Positions 1-9,489 are shown, numbered from the stretch's first letter. The stretch is DNA of 64,000 nt from Paenibacillus sp. RC334 (GCF_030034735.1 NZ_CP125370.1:1860001-1924000), one strand, 5' to 3'. A program made the numbers and translations. The notes: generated from the letters alone by a model not told the origin.

Positions 1-366
1 GGTTTTAGATCCACGCTGCGTCAAATTTATTCCCGCTACCATTTGCCTCTCATCGTGACGGAGAATGGTTTGGGCGCTTTTGACAAGCTTGAAGAAGGCG
101 ATGTAGTGAATGATCCTTATCGGATTGACTTTTTCAAAAAACATATTGATCAGATTCAACTGGCAATTACAGATGGCGTAGAAGTATTCGGCTTCTGTCC
201 ATGGTCTGCGATTGATCTTGTTAGTACCCATCAGGGCTCCAGTAAGCGTTACGGGTTTATCTATGTTGATCGTGAAGAGTTTGATCTCAAAGATTTGCGC
301 CGTATTCGTAAACAAAGCTTCTATTGGTACCAAAAACTGATCGCTACCAATGGTGAAGTCCGTTAA
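1..366 (+). CDS. 6-phospho-beta-glucosidase, C-terminal part (GH1), cut by window edge
   Basis: Last ~120 residues of a glycoside hydrolase family 1 enzyme; the frame is open from base 1, so the start lies outside the window. The VTENG motif near codons 19-23 carries the glutamate that acts as nucleophile in GH1 enzymes. Further on, an S-x-K-R-Y-G-F-I-Y-V-D motif matches the loop that holds the sugar phosphate in 6-phospho-beta-glucosidases, which separates these from plain beta-glucosidases. The expected role is intracellular hydrolysis of 6-phospho-beta-glucosides delivered by a PTS. A terminator follows directly. Family assignment is firm; the exact substrate (cellobiose, salicin, arbutin phosphate) cannot be told from this fragment. 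Confidence 0.9.
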   Translation, partial: GFRSTLRQIYSRYHLPLIVTENGLGAFDKLEEGDVVNDPYRIDFFKKHIDQIQLAITDGVEVFGFCPWSAIDLVSTHQGSSKRYGFIYVDREEFDLKDLRRIRKQSFYWYQKLIATNGEVR

Positions 367-384
367 TTAAAGCAACAGTGCAAG

Positions 385-430
385 AGCACCTCCCTGAAAT
401 GGATGTTACCATTTTGAGGAGGTGCTATTT
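385..430 (+). terminator. Rho-independent terminator after the GH1 gene
   Basis: AGCACCTCC at 385-393 pairs with GGAGGTGCT at 418-426, with a weaker inner TGAAATGG/CCATTTTGA pairing, followed by ATTTT. It lies 19 bases past the GH1 stop codon. Confidence 0.8.
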
Positions 431-510
431 TGGGTTTAGGGGTTTCTTAAACAGCAGTGTTATCATGTGTTATATAATAGAAGAAACACAAACGGAAAGG
501 ACATCATGCA

Positions 511-1413
511 TTGACCTTACAACAATTAAAATATGTCATCGAGGTTGCCAATCGCGGCTCCATGAATGAGGCGGCAAAGCGGTTGTTTATTTCCCAGCCC
601 AGTCTGTCGAACGCCATTCGGGATCTGGAGGAAGAGATTCATATCACGATTTTTGATCGTACCAATAAAGGTATTTCTTTGTCCAAGGAGGGTGTGGAGT
701 TTCTCGGTTATGCGCGTCAGGTCGTCGAACAGGCGGAGCTGCTGGAAAGTCGCTATCTGGATGCCAAGCCTTCACCGCAGCATTTTTCCGTATCCACGCA
801 GCATTATGCTTTTGCCGTAAATGCATTTGTGAATCTGGTGAATCAATATGGACAGGATGAGTATGAGCTGGCTTTGCGGGAGACGAAAACCCATGAAATC
901 ATACAGGATGTCAAAAGCTTGCGCAGCGAAATCGGAATTTTATATCTGAACGAATTTAACGCCAAGGTCATTAACAAGCTGCTAAAAGATGCGAACCTGC
1001 AATTTAACAGCCTGTTTATCGCCAAGCCGCATATTTTTATCAGCACCAATAATCCGTTATCCCGACAGTCCATTGTGACCATTGATCAGCTTCATCCTTA
1101 TCCGTATCTGTCCTTTGAACAAGGGGAGTACAATTCCTTTCACTTCTCCGAGGAAATTCTTAGCACGTTGTCGCATCCCAAAAGCATTCGTGTCAATGAC
1201 CGGGCGACCCTTTTCAATCTGCTGATTGGCCTGAACGGGTATACCATTTCTACCGGGGTGATCAGTGCGGATTTGAACGGTAACGAGATTATTTCCGTAC
1301 CTTTGGAATGTGAGGAGTCTATTAATGTGGGCTGGATTTGTCATAAAAATGCTTCGCTCTCCAAGCTAGCCTCCGTCTATGTAGAAGCGCTGCATGAGGC
1401 GATAGGCGAGTAA
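511..1413 (+). CDS. LysR-family transcriptional regulator
   Basis: A 300-residue LysR-type regulator. Residues 1-60 hold the winged helix-turn-helix, including the family hallmark of an A-A-x-x-L-x-x-S-Q-P-S-L-S core followed by I-x-x-L-E. The remainder is the substrate-binding-like effector domain. The start is TTG at 511, preceded by GGAAAGGA at 495-502; the nearby ATG at 506 is out of frame. The gene points the same way as the MetE-like gene, 123 bases upstream of it, and a three-part TATAGC repeat lies between the two. That suggests, but does not prove, that it controls the downstream gene. The effector is unknown; a methionine, homocysteine or sulfur-related signal would fit the neighbour. 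Confidence 0.88.
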   Translation: MTLQQLKYVIEVANRGSMNEAAKRLFISQPSLSNAIRDLEEEIHITIFDRTNKGISLSKEGVEFLGYARQVVEQAELLESRYLDAKPSPQHFSVSTQHYAFAVNAFVNLVNQYGQDEYELALRETKTHEIIQDVKSLRSEIGILYLNEFNAKVINKLLKDANLQFNSLFIAKPHIFISTNNPLSRQSIVTIDQLHPYPYLSFEQGEYNSFHFSEEILSTLSHPKSIRVNDRATLFNLLIGLNGYTISTGVISADLNGNEIISVPLECEESINVGWICHKNASLSKLASVYVEALHEAIGE

Positions 1414-1422
1414 AAGGTTTGG

Positions 1423-1449
1423 TATAGCTTTAGGCTATAACTAGCTATA
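1423..1449 (+). promoter_or_regulatory. Candidate operator: three TATAGC half-sites before the MetE-like gene
   Basis: TATAGC at 1423-1428 forms a perfect inverted repeat with GCTATA at 1434-1439 (five-base spacer). A third GCTATA follows at 1444-1449. The cluster sits 10 bases after the lysR stop and about 90 bases before the MetE-like start. Position and symmetry suit a LysR-type binding site; no binding data support this. Confidence 0.4.
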
Positions 1450-1536
1450 GTTTATTGGAGTTACATTATAACTGAAAATGTGTGTTATCTTTCTTACAAG
1501 AACTTCACTACAGAAGCGAAAAAGGAGATAACCCTA

Positions 1537-2676
1537 ATGAGCAGCATCCTTGACAATGCATCCCAACGAAAAGTGACCCCTTTCAGACATGATATGGTCG
1601 GCAGCTTTCTGCGTCCGCAAGCGATTAAAGATGCCAGAATTCAATTTCAAAATAACGAAATTTCTGCGGACGAACTGAGAAAGATTGAAGACAACGAAAT
1701 TATCAAGCTGGTGGAAAAGCAAAAATCCGTAGGACTTAAAGCTGTGACAGATGGTGAATTCAGACGCTCTTGGTGGCATCTTGATTTTATGTGGGGTCTG
1801 GATGGCGTGGAAAAGGTAGAGCTTTCGAACGGTTACCAATTCCAAGGCGTGGAAACAAGAGCGGAAACCGCACGCTTGACTGGTAAAATCGGTCACTCCC
1901 TTCACCCTTTCATTGAAGACTTCAAATTCTTGAAGCAAGTAGCAGGTGAGGATGCGATTGCACGTCAAACCATTCCGGCACCAGCACAGTTCCTGGCCGA
2001 GCTGCTGCGTGGAGAGAATAAAGAAACAACCGATACCTATTACAGCAATCTGGACGAGCTGGTGACGGATATCGCCAAAGCTTACAAATCCGTGATTCAA
2101 GCGTTGTACAATGAGGGCTGCCGCAGCTTGCAATTGGATGATTGCACATGGGGCATGCTCTGCGATAAAAACTATTGGGAAGCCAGACAGCATGCGGGTG
2201 AGAATGTGGAAGATACCAAAAAGCTGTTCGCCCGCGTGAATCAGGAAACCGTAAATGATCTTCCAGCCGATTTGATCGTTACAACCCACGTATGCCGTGG
2301 TAACTACCATTCCACCTGGGCATCCTCCGGCGGCTACGAGCCTGTTGCCGAAACCCTGTTCGGCATCGACAACATCGACGGTTACTACCTCGAATTCGAT
2401 ACCGACCGTGCAGGCGATTTCACACCGCTGAAGCATCTGAAAGGCCAGCAGCAGATCGTCCTGGGCCTCGTTTCCTCGAAAACAGGTGAGCTGGAAGACA
2501 AGCAGACGGTCATTAACCGTATTAAAGAAGCAACTCAATTCGTCGACATCAACCACATCTGCCTCAGCCCACAATGCGGCTTTGCTTCTACAGAAGAGGG
2601 CAATATCCTGACGGAAGAGCAGCAGTGGAAGAAGCTTGCCTTTATTAAAGAGATTGCGGACGAGATTTGGAAGTAA
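1537..2676 (+). CDS. Cobalamin-independent methionine synthase-like protein (YxjG/YxjH type)
   Basis: A 379-residue protein matching the catalytic C-terminal half of MetE (vitamin B12-independent methionine synthase), as in the Bacillus YxjG/YxjH proteins. Family features include an N-terminal G-S-F-L-R-P segment, the V-T-D-G-E-F-R motif near residue 70, Q-L-D-D-C near 205, a T-H-V-C-R-G-N metal-ligand segment near 250 and S-P-Q-C-G-F near the C-terminus. It probably moves a methyl group to homocysteine or a related thiol; the true donor is not settled for this short family. ATG 1537 was chosen over the in-frame start at 1480 because AAAGGAGAT at 1521-1529 is well spaced from it. No room exists upstream for an S-box riboswitch. 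A terminator follows. Confidence 0.85.
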   Translation: MSSILDNASQRKVTPFRHDMVGSFLRPQAIKDARIQFQNNEISADELRKIEDNEIIKLVEKQKSVGLKAVTDGEFRRSWWHLDFMWGLDGVEKVELSNGYQFQGVETRAETARLTGKIGHSLHPFIEDFKFLKQVAGEDAIARQTIPAPAQFLAELLRGENKETTDTYYSNLDELVTDIAKAYKSVIQALYNEGCRSLQLDDCTWGMLCDKNYWEARQHAGENVEDTKKLFARVNQETVNDLPADLIVTTHVCRGNYHSTWASSGGYEPVAETLFGIDNIDGYYLEFDTDRAGDFTPLKHLKGQQQIVLGLVSSKTGELEDKQTVINRIKEATQFVDINHICLSPQCGFASTEEGNILTEEQQWKKLAFIKEIADEIWK

Positions 2677-2730
2677 GGGGTTAGAGGAATTGATTGGGTA
2701 GGTTCTTTAAACTAAAGCTCCGTTATCATA

Positions 2731-2760
2731 AAAAACACGCCACATGGGGCGTGTTTTTTA
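2731..2760 (+). terminator. Rho-independent terminator after the MetE-like gene
   Basis: AAAAACACGCC (2731-2741) pairs with GGCGTGTTTTT (2748-2758) around a short loop. The A/T flanks allow it to work in either direction. Confidence 0.85.
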
Positions 2761-2865
2761 TTTTGGCGTGTGACTTAGCTTCATTTCTTAATTAATATTC
2801 CCATAGTTTTATTCCGCTCAGATAGCACATGACTTGGTGTATAATCTTTATCCCCATTTATTTCT

Positions 2866-2929
2866 TGCGTTTGAGCGCACCCTGTAGAGGGCATACCTGT
2901 TTTGTAGAATTATTGTCTTCCCCTCTACA
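2866..2929 (+). promoter_or_regulatory. Inverted repeats upstream of the PTS regulator operon
   Basis: The 415-base gap 2677-3091 contains the metE-side terminator, a TGCG-N6-CGCA repeat at 2866-2879, and a perfect 9-base inverted pair: TGTAGAGGG at 2883-2891 with CCCTCTACA at 2921-2929. An extra TTGTAGA lies between at 2902-2908. These could be binding sites for the PRD regulator or an RNA stem in the leader. No clear sigma-A promoter was identified, and the function is unproven. Confidence 0.35.
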
Positions 2930-3091
2930 AGTCACACTATTGATTTTACAGGAGCCTCTTGCCTTTCGCATGTAAGTAAAGGATGACATTTCAGTCCAAT
3001 ACACCTGCCAACATCACAACAAAGATTGGATTCAACAGCTATGATATGGCTCATAATTTTCATTTATAATAAGCACAAGGAGGCTCATAAG

Positions 3092-5137
3092 ATGTTTGAC
3101 CACAAGTCATTGCAATTGCTAACTCAGATGGTTAACTATCCGAAGTTGTCAATTCCGGAGTTGAGACTTCAATTGAATTTATCGCCTCGACAGTTTGAAT
3201 ATACGCTGAATAAATTAAATGACGGACTAATTGAGTTGGATTTACCGAAGATTGAAGTAATTGAAATGGGGTTTAAGATTGACGAAAGAGTTAAGAAACA
3301 CTGGAAAAATGAGGAATTATCACTTGGTCGCAAGCAACTGGTTTTTCAAGAGAATGAACGACTGTATTTGATTTATTTATACACGTATATCCGGCGGGAG
3401 CCGATTTCGATCGTTCATTATCAGTCTTTGCTCCAGGTAAGCAGGAATACGGCCTTGGCAGATGTCAAAAAGCTACGTGCGCTTTGTCAGGGAGAAGGTG
3501 TCAAATTAGATTATAACCGAACGGACGGTTTTAAATTGGAGGGAGAAGAGCGTCACAAGCGGCGATTTGCATCGGTATGTATTGGGACACTATCACAGCT
3601 GCCGATGGGACGCCCGGGTATCAAGCAGGTGATGGATAGTTGGAAATATGAAGATGCAAGTACAACGATCAAGCAGCAATTAACCGATATGGCTCATGAG
3701 TATCAGGTCGTCTTTGTGGGCAACAGGCTGGATCAACTTATTTATGAGCTGTTGTTTCTGCAATTCCGCTATGGGCGTAATGCACTGTTTTTGCCCGTTA
3801 AGCAAACAGAGTTAATACAACAACAACCACTCTTTCTGATGGGCAAGAAATTATCCGCTTATTTGTTTAATGAAGTGCATGAGATGGAGATCGTATATCT
3901 AACGATTCAATTATTGTCAGCTACGCAGGGCGTGCCCCATATTTATCCCAGTGAAGAGCTGAGTTATGTATCTGACGAAATTATCAGGGAAGTAGAACGC
4001 CTGACCCTAGTACCCTTTAAAGAAAAACCTATTTTGCAATCGATCTTGTACAAGCATTTGGTACCGGCTTACTTTAGGATTATGTGTGAAGTGCCTTTAT
4101 CTAATCCTTTAATTGACACTATCAAAGCAGAACATGATGCCCTGTTCAAACTGGTCAAGCAAGCGTTGAAGCCATTGTCTGATTTTACAGGGGAGTGGAT
4201 CTCGGATGAAGAGGTTGGATACTTTACCATTTTGTTCGGGGGGCATGTCCGCAGATTAGAACCTGAACCTAAAGTATACCGTGCTACAATTGTATGTCCA
4301 AACGGGATCAGTTCCTCCATGATGTTACGGACGCAATTGTGTCAGCTATTTCCGGGCGTGCATTTTACGGAATCACATTCGGTTGCGGAATTAAAACAGA
4401 TATCTCCGGATAGCTATGACATGATTTTTTCTACTATTTATTTGGAATCATCCAAACCTGTTTACTTGACTCGCCCATTATTAACCGTATTAGAAGAAGA
4501 TTATTTGCAACAAGCTGTTGCTGCTGATTTTGATCTGCCCGTACCTTCTGCGGTGCCCATAGATGAATTAATGGCTACCATACGGAAACATGCCACGATT
4601 AAAAGCGAAAAAGCACTTTATACAGATTTAACAAATCATTTACGACAGATGCGTTCAATTGAAAGGAGTCATTCCCCTATGTTGTCCGAGCTTTTAACTG
4701 TAGATAAAATTCGATTCACGGATGCTCCCCTGGATTGGAAGGAAGCGATTCAACTAGCAGCCAAACCATTAGAGGAACAGAACTATATTACACCTGACTA
4801 CACACAGGCAATGATTAACAGAGTTTTGGAAATCGGTGCTTTTATTCATGTCGGCAAAGGAATTGCTATCCCACATGCAAGGCCGGAACAAGGTGTGCAG
4901 AAATTGGGAATGTCGCTGTTGCGAGTGAAAAAACCGGTGTTGTTGCTTGATCAGCCGGAGCATGCGATTGATATGTTTATTTGCCTAGCGGCGATTGACA
5001 ATAAGTTGCACTTAAAGGCGCTGACGGAATTGACTTCGTTTCTGGTCAACGACGATTCGTTAAACCGTTTGAAAGAAGCTACAACAGCGGACGAAATTAT
5101 AGCCATGATGCAAAAAAAAGGAGACGATAAAAAATGA
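3092..5137 (+). CDS. PRD-containing transcriptional activator with EIIB-like and EIIA domains (BglG/MtlR type)
   Basis: A 681-residue PTS-controlled regulator. Order seen: N-terminal HTH domains (about residues 1-150), two PTS regulation domains (about 180-390), a EIIB-like domain with V-C-P-N-G-I-S-S near residue 400, and a C-terminal EIIA domain of the mannitol/fructose/ascorbate class with I-P-H-A-R-P-E near 592, whose histidine would be phosphorylated. ATG 3092 was chosen over an in-frame start at 3026 because AAGGAGG at 3077-3083 precedes it. The stop overlaps the EIIB start by four bases (ATGA), so the two are translationally coupled. There is no separate EIIA gene in the operon, so the fused EIIA may feed the transporter as well as sense flux. 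That double role is inference. Confidence 0.88.
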   Translation: MFDHKSLQLLTQMVNYPKLSIPELRLQLNLSPRQFEYTLNKLNDGLIELDLPKIEVIEMGFKIDERVKKHWKNEELSLGRKQLVFQENERLYLIYLYTYIRREPISIVHYQSLLQVSRNTALADVKKLRALCQGEGVKLDYNRTDGFKLEGEERHKRRFASVCIGTLSQLPMGRPGIKQVMDSWKYEDASTTIKQQLTDMAHEYQVVFVGNRLDQLIYELLFLQFRYGRNALFLPVKQTELIQQQPLFLMGKKLSAYLFNEVHEMEIVYLTIQLLSATQGVPHIYPSEELSYVSDEIIREVERLTLVPFKEKPILQSILYKHLVPAYFRIMCEVPLSNPLIDTIKAEHDALFKLVKQALKPLSDFTGEWISDEEVGYFTILFGGHVRRLEPEPKVYRATIVCPNGISSSMMLRTQLCQLFPGVHFTESHSVAELKQISPDSYDMIFSTIYLESSKPVYLTRPLLTVLEEDYLQQAVAADFDLPVPSAVPIDELMATIRKHATIKSEKALYTDLTNHLRQMRSIERSHSPMLSELLTVDKIRFTDAPLDWKEAIQLAAKPLEEQNYITPDYTQAMINRVLEIGAFIHVGKGIAIPHARPEQGVQKLGMSLLRVKKPVLLLDQPEHAIDMFICLAAIDNKLHLKALTELTSFLVNDDSLNRLKEATTADEIIAMMQKKGDDKK

Positions 5138-5415
5138 AAATTTTAACAGTTTGTGGTTCTGGTCTGGGAACAAGCTTTATGGTGGAAATGAATATTAAGC
5201 AGCTATTGAATGAGATGGGCGTAGAGGGTGTGGAAGTAGATCATTCCGATCTGGGTTCCGCTACGCCTGGGAGCGCAGATGTGTTTTTTCTTGCCAGAGA
5301 CATTGCTGAAGGCGGAGCGAGCCTGGGTGATGTGGTCGTTCTGGAAAACATTATCGATCTCGAGGAATTACGCACAAAACTAACAGCAGTCTTACAAGAT
5401 AAAAATCTATTGTAA
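5134..5415 (+). CDS. PTS EIIB component, ascorbate/galactitol-like
   Basis: A 93-residue cytoplasmic EIIB protein. It begins with K-I-L-T-V-C-G-S-G-L-G-T-S, where Cys7 is the phosphocysteine that receives phosphate from EIIA and passes it to the sugar. Length and motif fit the UlaB/SgaB family. It overlaps the regulator stop by four bases and is followed after 15 bases by the EIIC gene, which marks it as part of the same operon. The substrate is inferred only from the EIIC type. Confidence 0.9.
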   Translation: MKILTVCGSGLGTSFMVEMNIKQLLNEMGVEGVEVDHSDLGSATPGSADVFFLARDIAEGGASLGDVVVLENIIDLEELRTKLTAVLQDKNLL

Positions 5416-5430
5416 GGAGAATTGGCCCAT

Positions 5431-6789
5431 ATGAATAAAGCTTTGAATATACTGATTAACGTTTTGAGTGAGCCGTCTGTGCTAGTTGCGTTGATTGCTT
5501 TGGTAGGGTTGCTGGCTCAGCGGAAAAATCTCTCGGATATCCTGAAGGGAACGACCAAAACGTTTGTAGGATTTCTTGTCATCAGCGCAGGCGCAGGTGT
5601 TTTGCAGCAAGCTCTTGCACCTTTTGGCGATATGTTTAAAGCAGCGTTTCATGTAAGCGGTATCGTTCCAAATAATGAAGCTATTGTGGCTCTTGCCGTG
5701 AGTAAGTATGGTTCCTCCACCGCACTGATTATGTTTTTCGGTATGATTGTGAACCTGCTGATTGCTCGTTTTACACGATTTAAGTACATTTTTTTAACAG
5801 GTCATATTACGCTATATATGTCATGTATGATTGCTATCATTTTATCAGTGAGTGGTTTCACATCCGTCTCCCTTATCCTTTTTGGAGCGCTGACTGTAGG
5901 TATTTTCATGTCGCTTTCTCCGGCCGTTGTGCAGCCATTTGTCCGTAAATTAACGGGCAATGACAATGTGGCTTTGGGGCATTCTGGCGCGGTCGGCTTT
6001 GCTATTGGCGGGCTGGTAGGTATGGCAGTGAAAGGCAAGAAAGACATTGTATCCACTGAACAAATCAATTTCCCTAAAGGACTCGGCTTTCTGCGGGACA
6101 GTACGGTCAGTATTGCGTTAACGATGGCGGTCTTCTACATCATTGTAGCCCTTTTTGCAGGTCCGGCTTATGTCGAAAGTCACTTGAGTAACGGGAAAAA
6201 CTATATTTTATTTGCGCTACTTCAGGCAGGGTTGTTTTCTGCAGGCGTATTTATCATCTTGTCGGGTGTACGTCTGGTCTTGGCTGAAATTGTACCGGCA
6301 TTTAAAGGGATTTCCTCGAAAATTGTACCGAATTCCAAACCGGCGCTGGATGTCCCTATTGTTTATACCTATGCTCCGAACGCGGTACTGATAGGCTTTT
6401 TCTCCAGTTTTGTGGGGGGGATTGTCAGCATGCTCATTCTGGTTTTATCCGGCGGGATTGTTATTTTACCTGGGGTTGTCCCGCACTTCTTCACAGGAGC
6501 AGCAGCAGGAGTGTTTGGAAATACCATGGGCGGTGTGCGTGGCGCCATTTTAGGCGCATTTGTGAACGGAGTGCTCATCAGTTTCATGCCAATTCTATTA
6601 ATACCTGTATTAGGGGATCTCGGGTTAGCCAACGCAACCTTCTCCGATTCCGACTTCGGTGTAGTGGGGGTGTTCTTGAGCGGGCTAAACCAGATGGGTG
6701 GAAAAACGATAACGATGATCGGGATCGGTTTGGTGCTGCTCATTATGATTTTGGTAAGCCTGAAAAAGCCGAAAAGCAGTGCGCAATAA
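5431..6789 (+). CDS. PTS EIIC component, ascorbate family (UlaA/SgaT-like)
   Basis: A 452-residue integral membrane permease with about ten hydrophobic segments, matching the UlaA/SgaT EIIC fold. It should carry a sugar or sugar acid across the membrane while EIIB phosphorylates it. ATG 5431 is preferred to TTG 5422 because the AAGGAG at 5414-5419 is too close to the TTG. Family members include ascorbate permeases and poorly characterised relatives; the linked transketolase suggests that the product enters pentose phosphate metabolism. The gene lies between EIIB and transketolase in a tight operon. Ascorbate as the real substrate is uncertain, since no ulaD/E/F/G-like genes are present here. 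Confidence 0.87.
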   Translation: MNKALNILINVLSEPSVLVALIALVGLLAQRKNLSDILKGTTKTFVGFLVISAGAGVLQQALAPFGDMFKAAFHVSGIVPNNEAIVALAVSKYGSSTALIMFFGMIVNLLIARFTRFKYIFLTGHITLYMSCMIAIILSVSGFTSVSLILFGALTVGIFMSLSPAVVQPFVRKLTGNDNVALGHSGAVGFAIGGLVGMAVKGKKDIVSTEQINFPKGLGFLRDSTVSIALTMAVFYIIVALFAGPAYVESHLSNGKNYILFALLQAGLFSAGVFIILSGVRLVLAEIVPAFKGISSKIVPNSKPALDVPIVYTYAPNAVLIGFFSSFVGGIVSMLILVLSGGIVILPGVVPHFFTGAAAGVFGNTMGGVRGAILGAFVNGVLISFMPILLIPVLGDLGLANATFSDSDFGVVGVFLSGLNQMGGKTITMIGIGLVLLIMILVSLKKPKSSAQ

Positions 6790-6844
6790 ACAATACAAAT
6801 GAACACTATAAAAAAACGAGGATCAGGAAGAGAGGACAAACTTT

Positions 6845-8857
6845 ATGAGATTTAACCAGCAAGACCTTCAAGCCGTTATGGCCATCCGAGCATTATCTTT
6901 AGACGCGATTGATGAAGCAAACTCCGGGCATCCCGGATTACCTTTAGGTGCAGCACCTATGGCTTATGCTCTTTGGTCACAGGCATTACTTGTAAATCCC
7001 AAAAATTCGCGATGGGAAAATCGGGATCGGTTCGTTCTGTCTGCTGGCCATGGATCCATGCTCCTTTACAGTCTGCTTCACTTATCCGGTTTTGATGTGA
7101 TGATTGACGATTTGAAGAAATTCCGGCAGCTAGGTTCCCGAACGCCCGGGCATCCAGAAGTCGGACACACCGACGGTGTGGAAGCGACGACGGGACCCTT
7201 GGGACAAGGGGTGGCGATGGCTGTTGGCATGGCATTGGCAGAACGGCATTTAGCAGGTTTATATAATAAGGAGTCCTTTCCGATTGTGGATCACTACACG
7301 TATTGTCTGTGTGGAGATGGTGATTTAATGGAGGGCGTGGCTAATGAAGCGATCTCTCATGCCGGCCATGAGCAATTGGATAAATTAATCATGCTATACG
7401 ATTCCAATGACATATCGCTGGATGGAGAACTGAGTCACTCTTTCTCAGAAAATATAAAACAGCGGTTTGAGTCCAGTGGGTGGCAACATATCCTGGTTAC
7501 AGAGGGTAATGATCTTACCGAGATTACTGCAGCGATTGACTTGGCACGAGAAAATCATACACAACCTACAATTATTGAAGTGAAGACTGTGATCGGGTAT
7601 GGCTCACCGCATGCCGGTACGCATAAAGTTCATGGTTCACCTCTGGGAGAAGCAGGAACGGCTGCGGCAAAATTGAGCTATCAATGGGAACTACCGGCTT
7701 TTACCGTATCAGAGGAAGTATATACCCTTTTTCGTGAAAAAGTAGCAGTTCGTGGTGCCAAAGCCGAGGCTGAATGGCAGGCTCTAATGGTGAATTATAC
7801 GGAAAGTTATCCAGAACTGGCTAAACAGTTTCATGACAGCTTTACCAATATACTGCCCGTAGATTGGGAAAAACCATTGGCTGATTACGAAGCAAGCTCA
7901 AGTAAAGCAGGACGAGATACCGGCAGCGACATCTTGAACTTGATTGCACAGCAGGTCCCTTATTTCTTTGGAGGTTCAGCTGACTTAGCGAGCTCCAATA
8001 AGACATTAATTGCAGGAGATGAACGTTTTTCTAAATCAGCCCCAGCAGCACGTAACATTTGGTTTGGTGTACGTGAATTTGCGATGGCAGCTGAAATGAA
8101 TGGCATAGCACTGCACGGTGGGTTAAAGATTTATGGAGGAACTTTCTTTGTATTTTCCGATTATTTAAAAGCAGCTATACGCTTGGCGGCCATTCAGCAA
8201 CTTCCGGTGATTTACGTACTAACCCATGACTCCATTATCGTAGGAGAAGACGGACCTACCCATGAGCCGATCGAGCAACTGGCAGGATTGCGTGCGATGC
8301 CGAATTTAAATGTAATCCGTCCCGCAGACGGCAATGAAGTGATCGCTGCCTGGCATATGGCGATCTCATCAGTTTCAACACCGACAGCACTTGTCCTTAC
8401 ACGTCAGGCTCTGCCGATCCTTGCAGGCAGCTCTGAAAAGGCGTTGGAAGGTGTGAAAAAAGGCGGATATGTTTTAGCGCCTGCTTCCAAAGAAGTACCA
8501 GATTTGCTGTTAATCGCAAGTGGTTCAGAGGTGAAGCTGGCTGTCGAAGCACAGAGTATCTTGGAAAACGAAGGCATTTCAGCATCTGTCGTAAGCTTGC
8601 CGAACACATCTGCTTTTGATCAGCAGAACGAAGCTTACAAAGAAAGAGTCTTGCCCAAAGCAATACGTGCCCGCGTCGGCATTGAAATGGGGGCAAGCTT
8701 TGGCTGGGAACGCTATATCGGACTGGACGGAAAGATGTTAGCCATTGATCGTTTTGGCGCATCCGGTAAAGGAACCGAAGTTGTAGAAGCCTTTGGCTTT
8801 AACGCAGCCAATATCGTTGCTTTAGCGAAAGAGGTACTTGCTGAATTAAGGAAATGA
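6845..8857 (+). CDS. tkt: Transketolase
   Basis: A full-length, single-chain transketolase of 670 residues that moves two-carbon ketol units between sugar phosphates using thiamine diphosphate. Seen: an N-terminal S-G-H-P-G-L-P segment, [15 protein letters not shown] near residue 110, the cofactor motif G-D-G-D-L-M-E-G near 157, and the pyrimidine-domain E-x-x-M segment with T-H-D-S near 460. AGAGAGGACAA precedes the ATG. It ends the PTS operon and is followed by a terminator. It is probably a second, pathway-specific transketolase that handles pentose phosphate made from the imported sugar, not necessarily the cell's main enzyme. Identity is firm, the pathway role is inferred. Confidence 0.93.
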   Translation: MRFNQQDLQAVMAIRALSLDAIDEANSGHPGLPLGAAPMAYALWSQALLVNPKNSRWENRDRFVLSAGHGSMLLYSLLHLSGFDVMIDDLKKFRQLGSRTPGHPEVGHTDGVEATTGPLGQGVAMAVGMALAERHLAGLYNKESFPIVDHYTYCLCGDGDLMEGVANEAISHAGHEQLDKLIMLYDSNDISLDGELSHSFSENIKQRFESSGWQHILVTEGNDLTEITAAIDLARENHTQPTIIEVKTVIGYGSPHAGTHKVHGSPLGEAGTAAAKLSYQWELPAFTVSEEVYTLFREKVAVRGAKAEAEWQALMVNYTESYPELAKQFHDSFTNILPVDWEKPLADYEASSSKAGRDTGSDILNLIAQQVPYFFGGSADLASSNKTLIAGDERFSKSAPAARNIWFGVREFAMAAEMNGIALHGGLKIYGGTFFVFSDYLKAAIRLAAIQQLPVIYVLTHDSIIVGEDGPTHEPIEQLAGLRAMPNLNVIRPADGNEVIAAWHMAISSVSTPTALVLTRQALPILAGSSEKALEGVKKGGYVLAPASKEVPDLLLIASGSEVKLAVEAQSILENEGISASVVSLPNTSAFDQQNEAYKERVLPKAIRARVGIEMGASFGWERYIGLDGKMLAIDRFGASGKGTEVVEAFGFNAANIVALAKEVLAELRK

Positions 8858-8909
8858 TAAGAAATTAGAAACACTGAAAAGGCGCAAACACGCTACTAAG
8901 CAGTTACGC

Positions 8910-8955
8910 AAAAAAAGTCGTTCATTAGATCAATCTGATGAGCGGCTTTTTTGAT
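8910..8955 (+). terminator. Rho-independent terminator after the PTS/transketolase operon
   Basis: AAAAAAGTCGTTCAT (8911-8925) pairs, with two G-U pairs, with ATGAGCGGCTTTTTT (8938-8952). Ends in a T run. Confidence 0.85.
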
Positions 8956-8999
8956 ATGTTTCTACACGATGTAACTGAACCACATATGTGTGCGTGTCA

Positions 9000-9344
9000 T
9001 TATTCATTGTTTAAAATCTCTTTAACAATATTTTTCGCTAGCTTAATTTTTTGAGGGTTTGACTTTCTAAGCAATGTTAGTATTTCATTTAGTTCGGCTT
9101 CATGCTTTGTAACCTTAATTTCCTCATTTACATAAGCAAAAAGCTGAATCAAATTAACATCCAGTGCATTTGCAATTTTAGCTATATTTAATAAGGATAC
9201 GTTCTTTTCCCCACGTTCAATCTGCCCTATGTATGAAAAATGAAATCCGCCTTTTTCTCCAAGCGATTCCTGAGACAAGCCCTTTTCTTTTCGCAAAGCA
9301 CGTATTCTGGCACCCACTAATTTGAGAACTTCTTTATCTTCCAT
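9000..9344 (-). CDS. XRE-family HTH transcriptional regulator
   Basis: A 114-residue regulator. Residues about 9-65 form a Cro/CI-type helix-turn-helix, with L-R-K-E-K-G-L-S-Q-E-S-L at the first helices and the G-Q-I-E-R-G-E recognition segment. The short C-terminal helical tail could dimerise. The start has a GAGGTG ribosome-binding site that lies inside the spacer of a perfect 8-base inverted repeat (9346-9376), which suggests autorepression. It is transcribed away from the HEPN-like gene that follows on the other strand, so the shared 145-base gap may also control that gene. No specific target can be named. Confidence 0.85.
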   Translation of the reverse strand: MEDKEVLKLVGARIRALRKEKGLSQESLGEKGGFHFSYIGQIERGEKNVSLLNIAKIANALDVNLIQLFAYVNEEIKVTKHEAELNEILTLLRKSNPQKIKLAKNIVKEILNNE

Positions 9345-9345
9345 C

Positions 9346-9376
9346 GTCTACACCTCACTATTCTAAAAGTGTAGAC
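9346..9376 (-). promoter_or_regulatory. Inverted repeat spanning the XRE gene ribosome-binding site
   Basis: GTCTACAC at 9346-9353 and GTGTAGAC at 9369-9376 are exact reverse complements, separated by 15 bases that include the XRE gene's ribosome-binding site. This is a plausible autoregulatory operator. Confidence 0.5.
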
Positions 9377-9489
9377 AAGATATCTAAAGGAAAACATTGA
9401 ATGATGAATACAATAAATATTAATGATATCTATAAGTATTATTTCAGGATATAATAAGACTAATATTGAAATTCTCTGGAGGAATAGAT

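Noticed and set aside
1414..1536. S-box (SAM) riboswitch expected before a YxjG-type gene
   Set aside because: Only 123 bases are available and no conserved S-box core or terminator is present.
1534..2574. 346-codon open frame on the minus strand
   Set aside because: It is opposite the MetE-like gene, lacks a good ribosome site and its translation matches no family; a shadow of codon bias.
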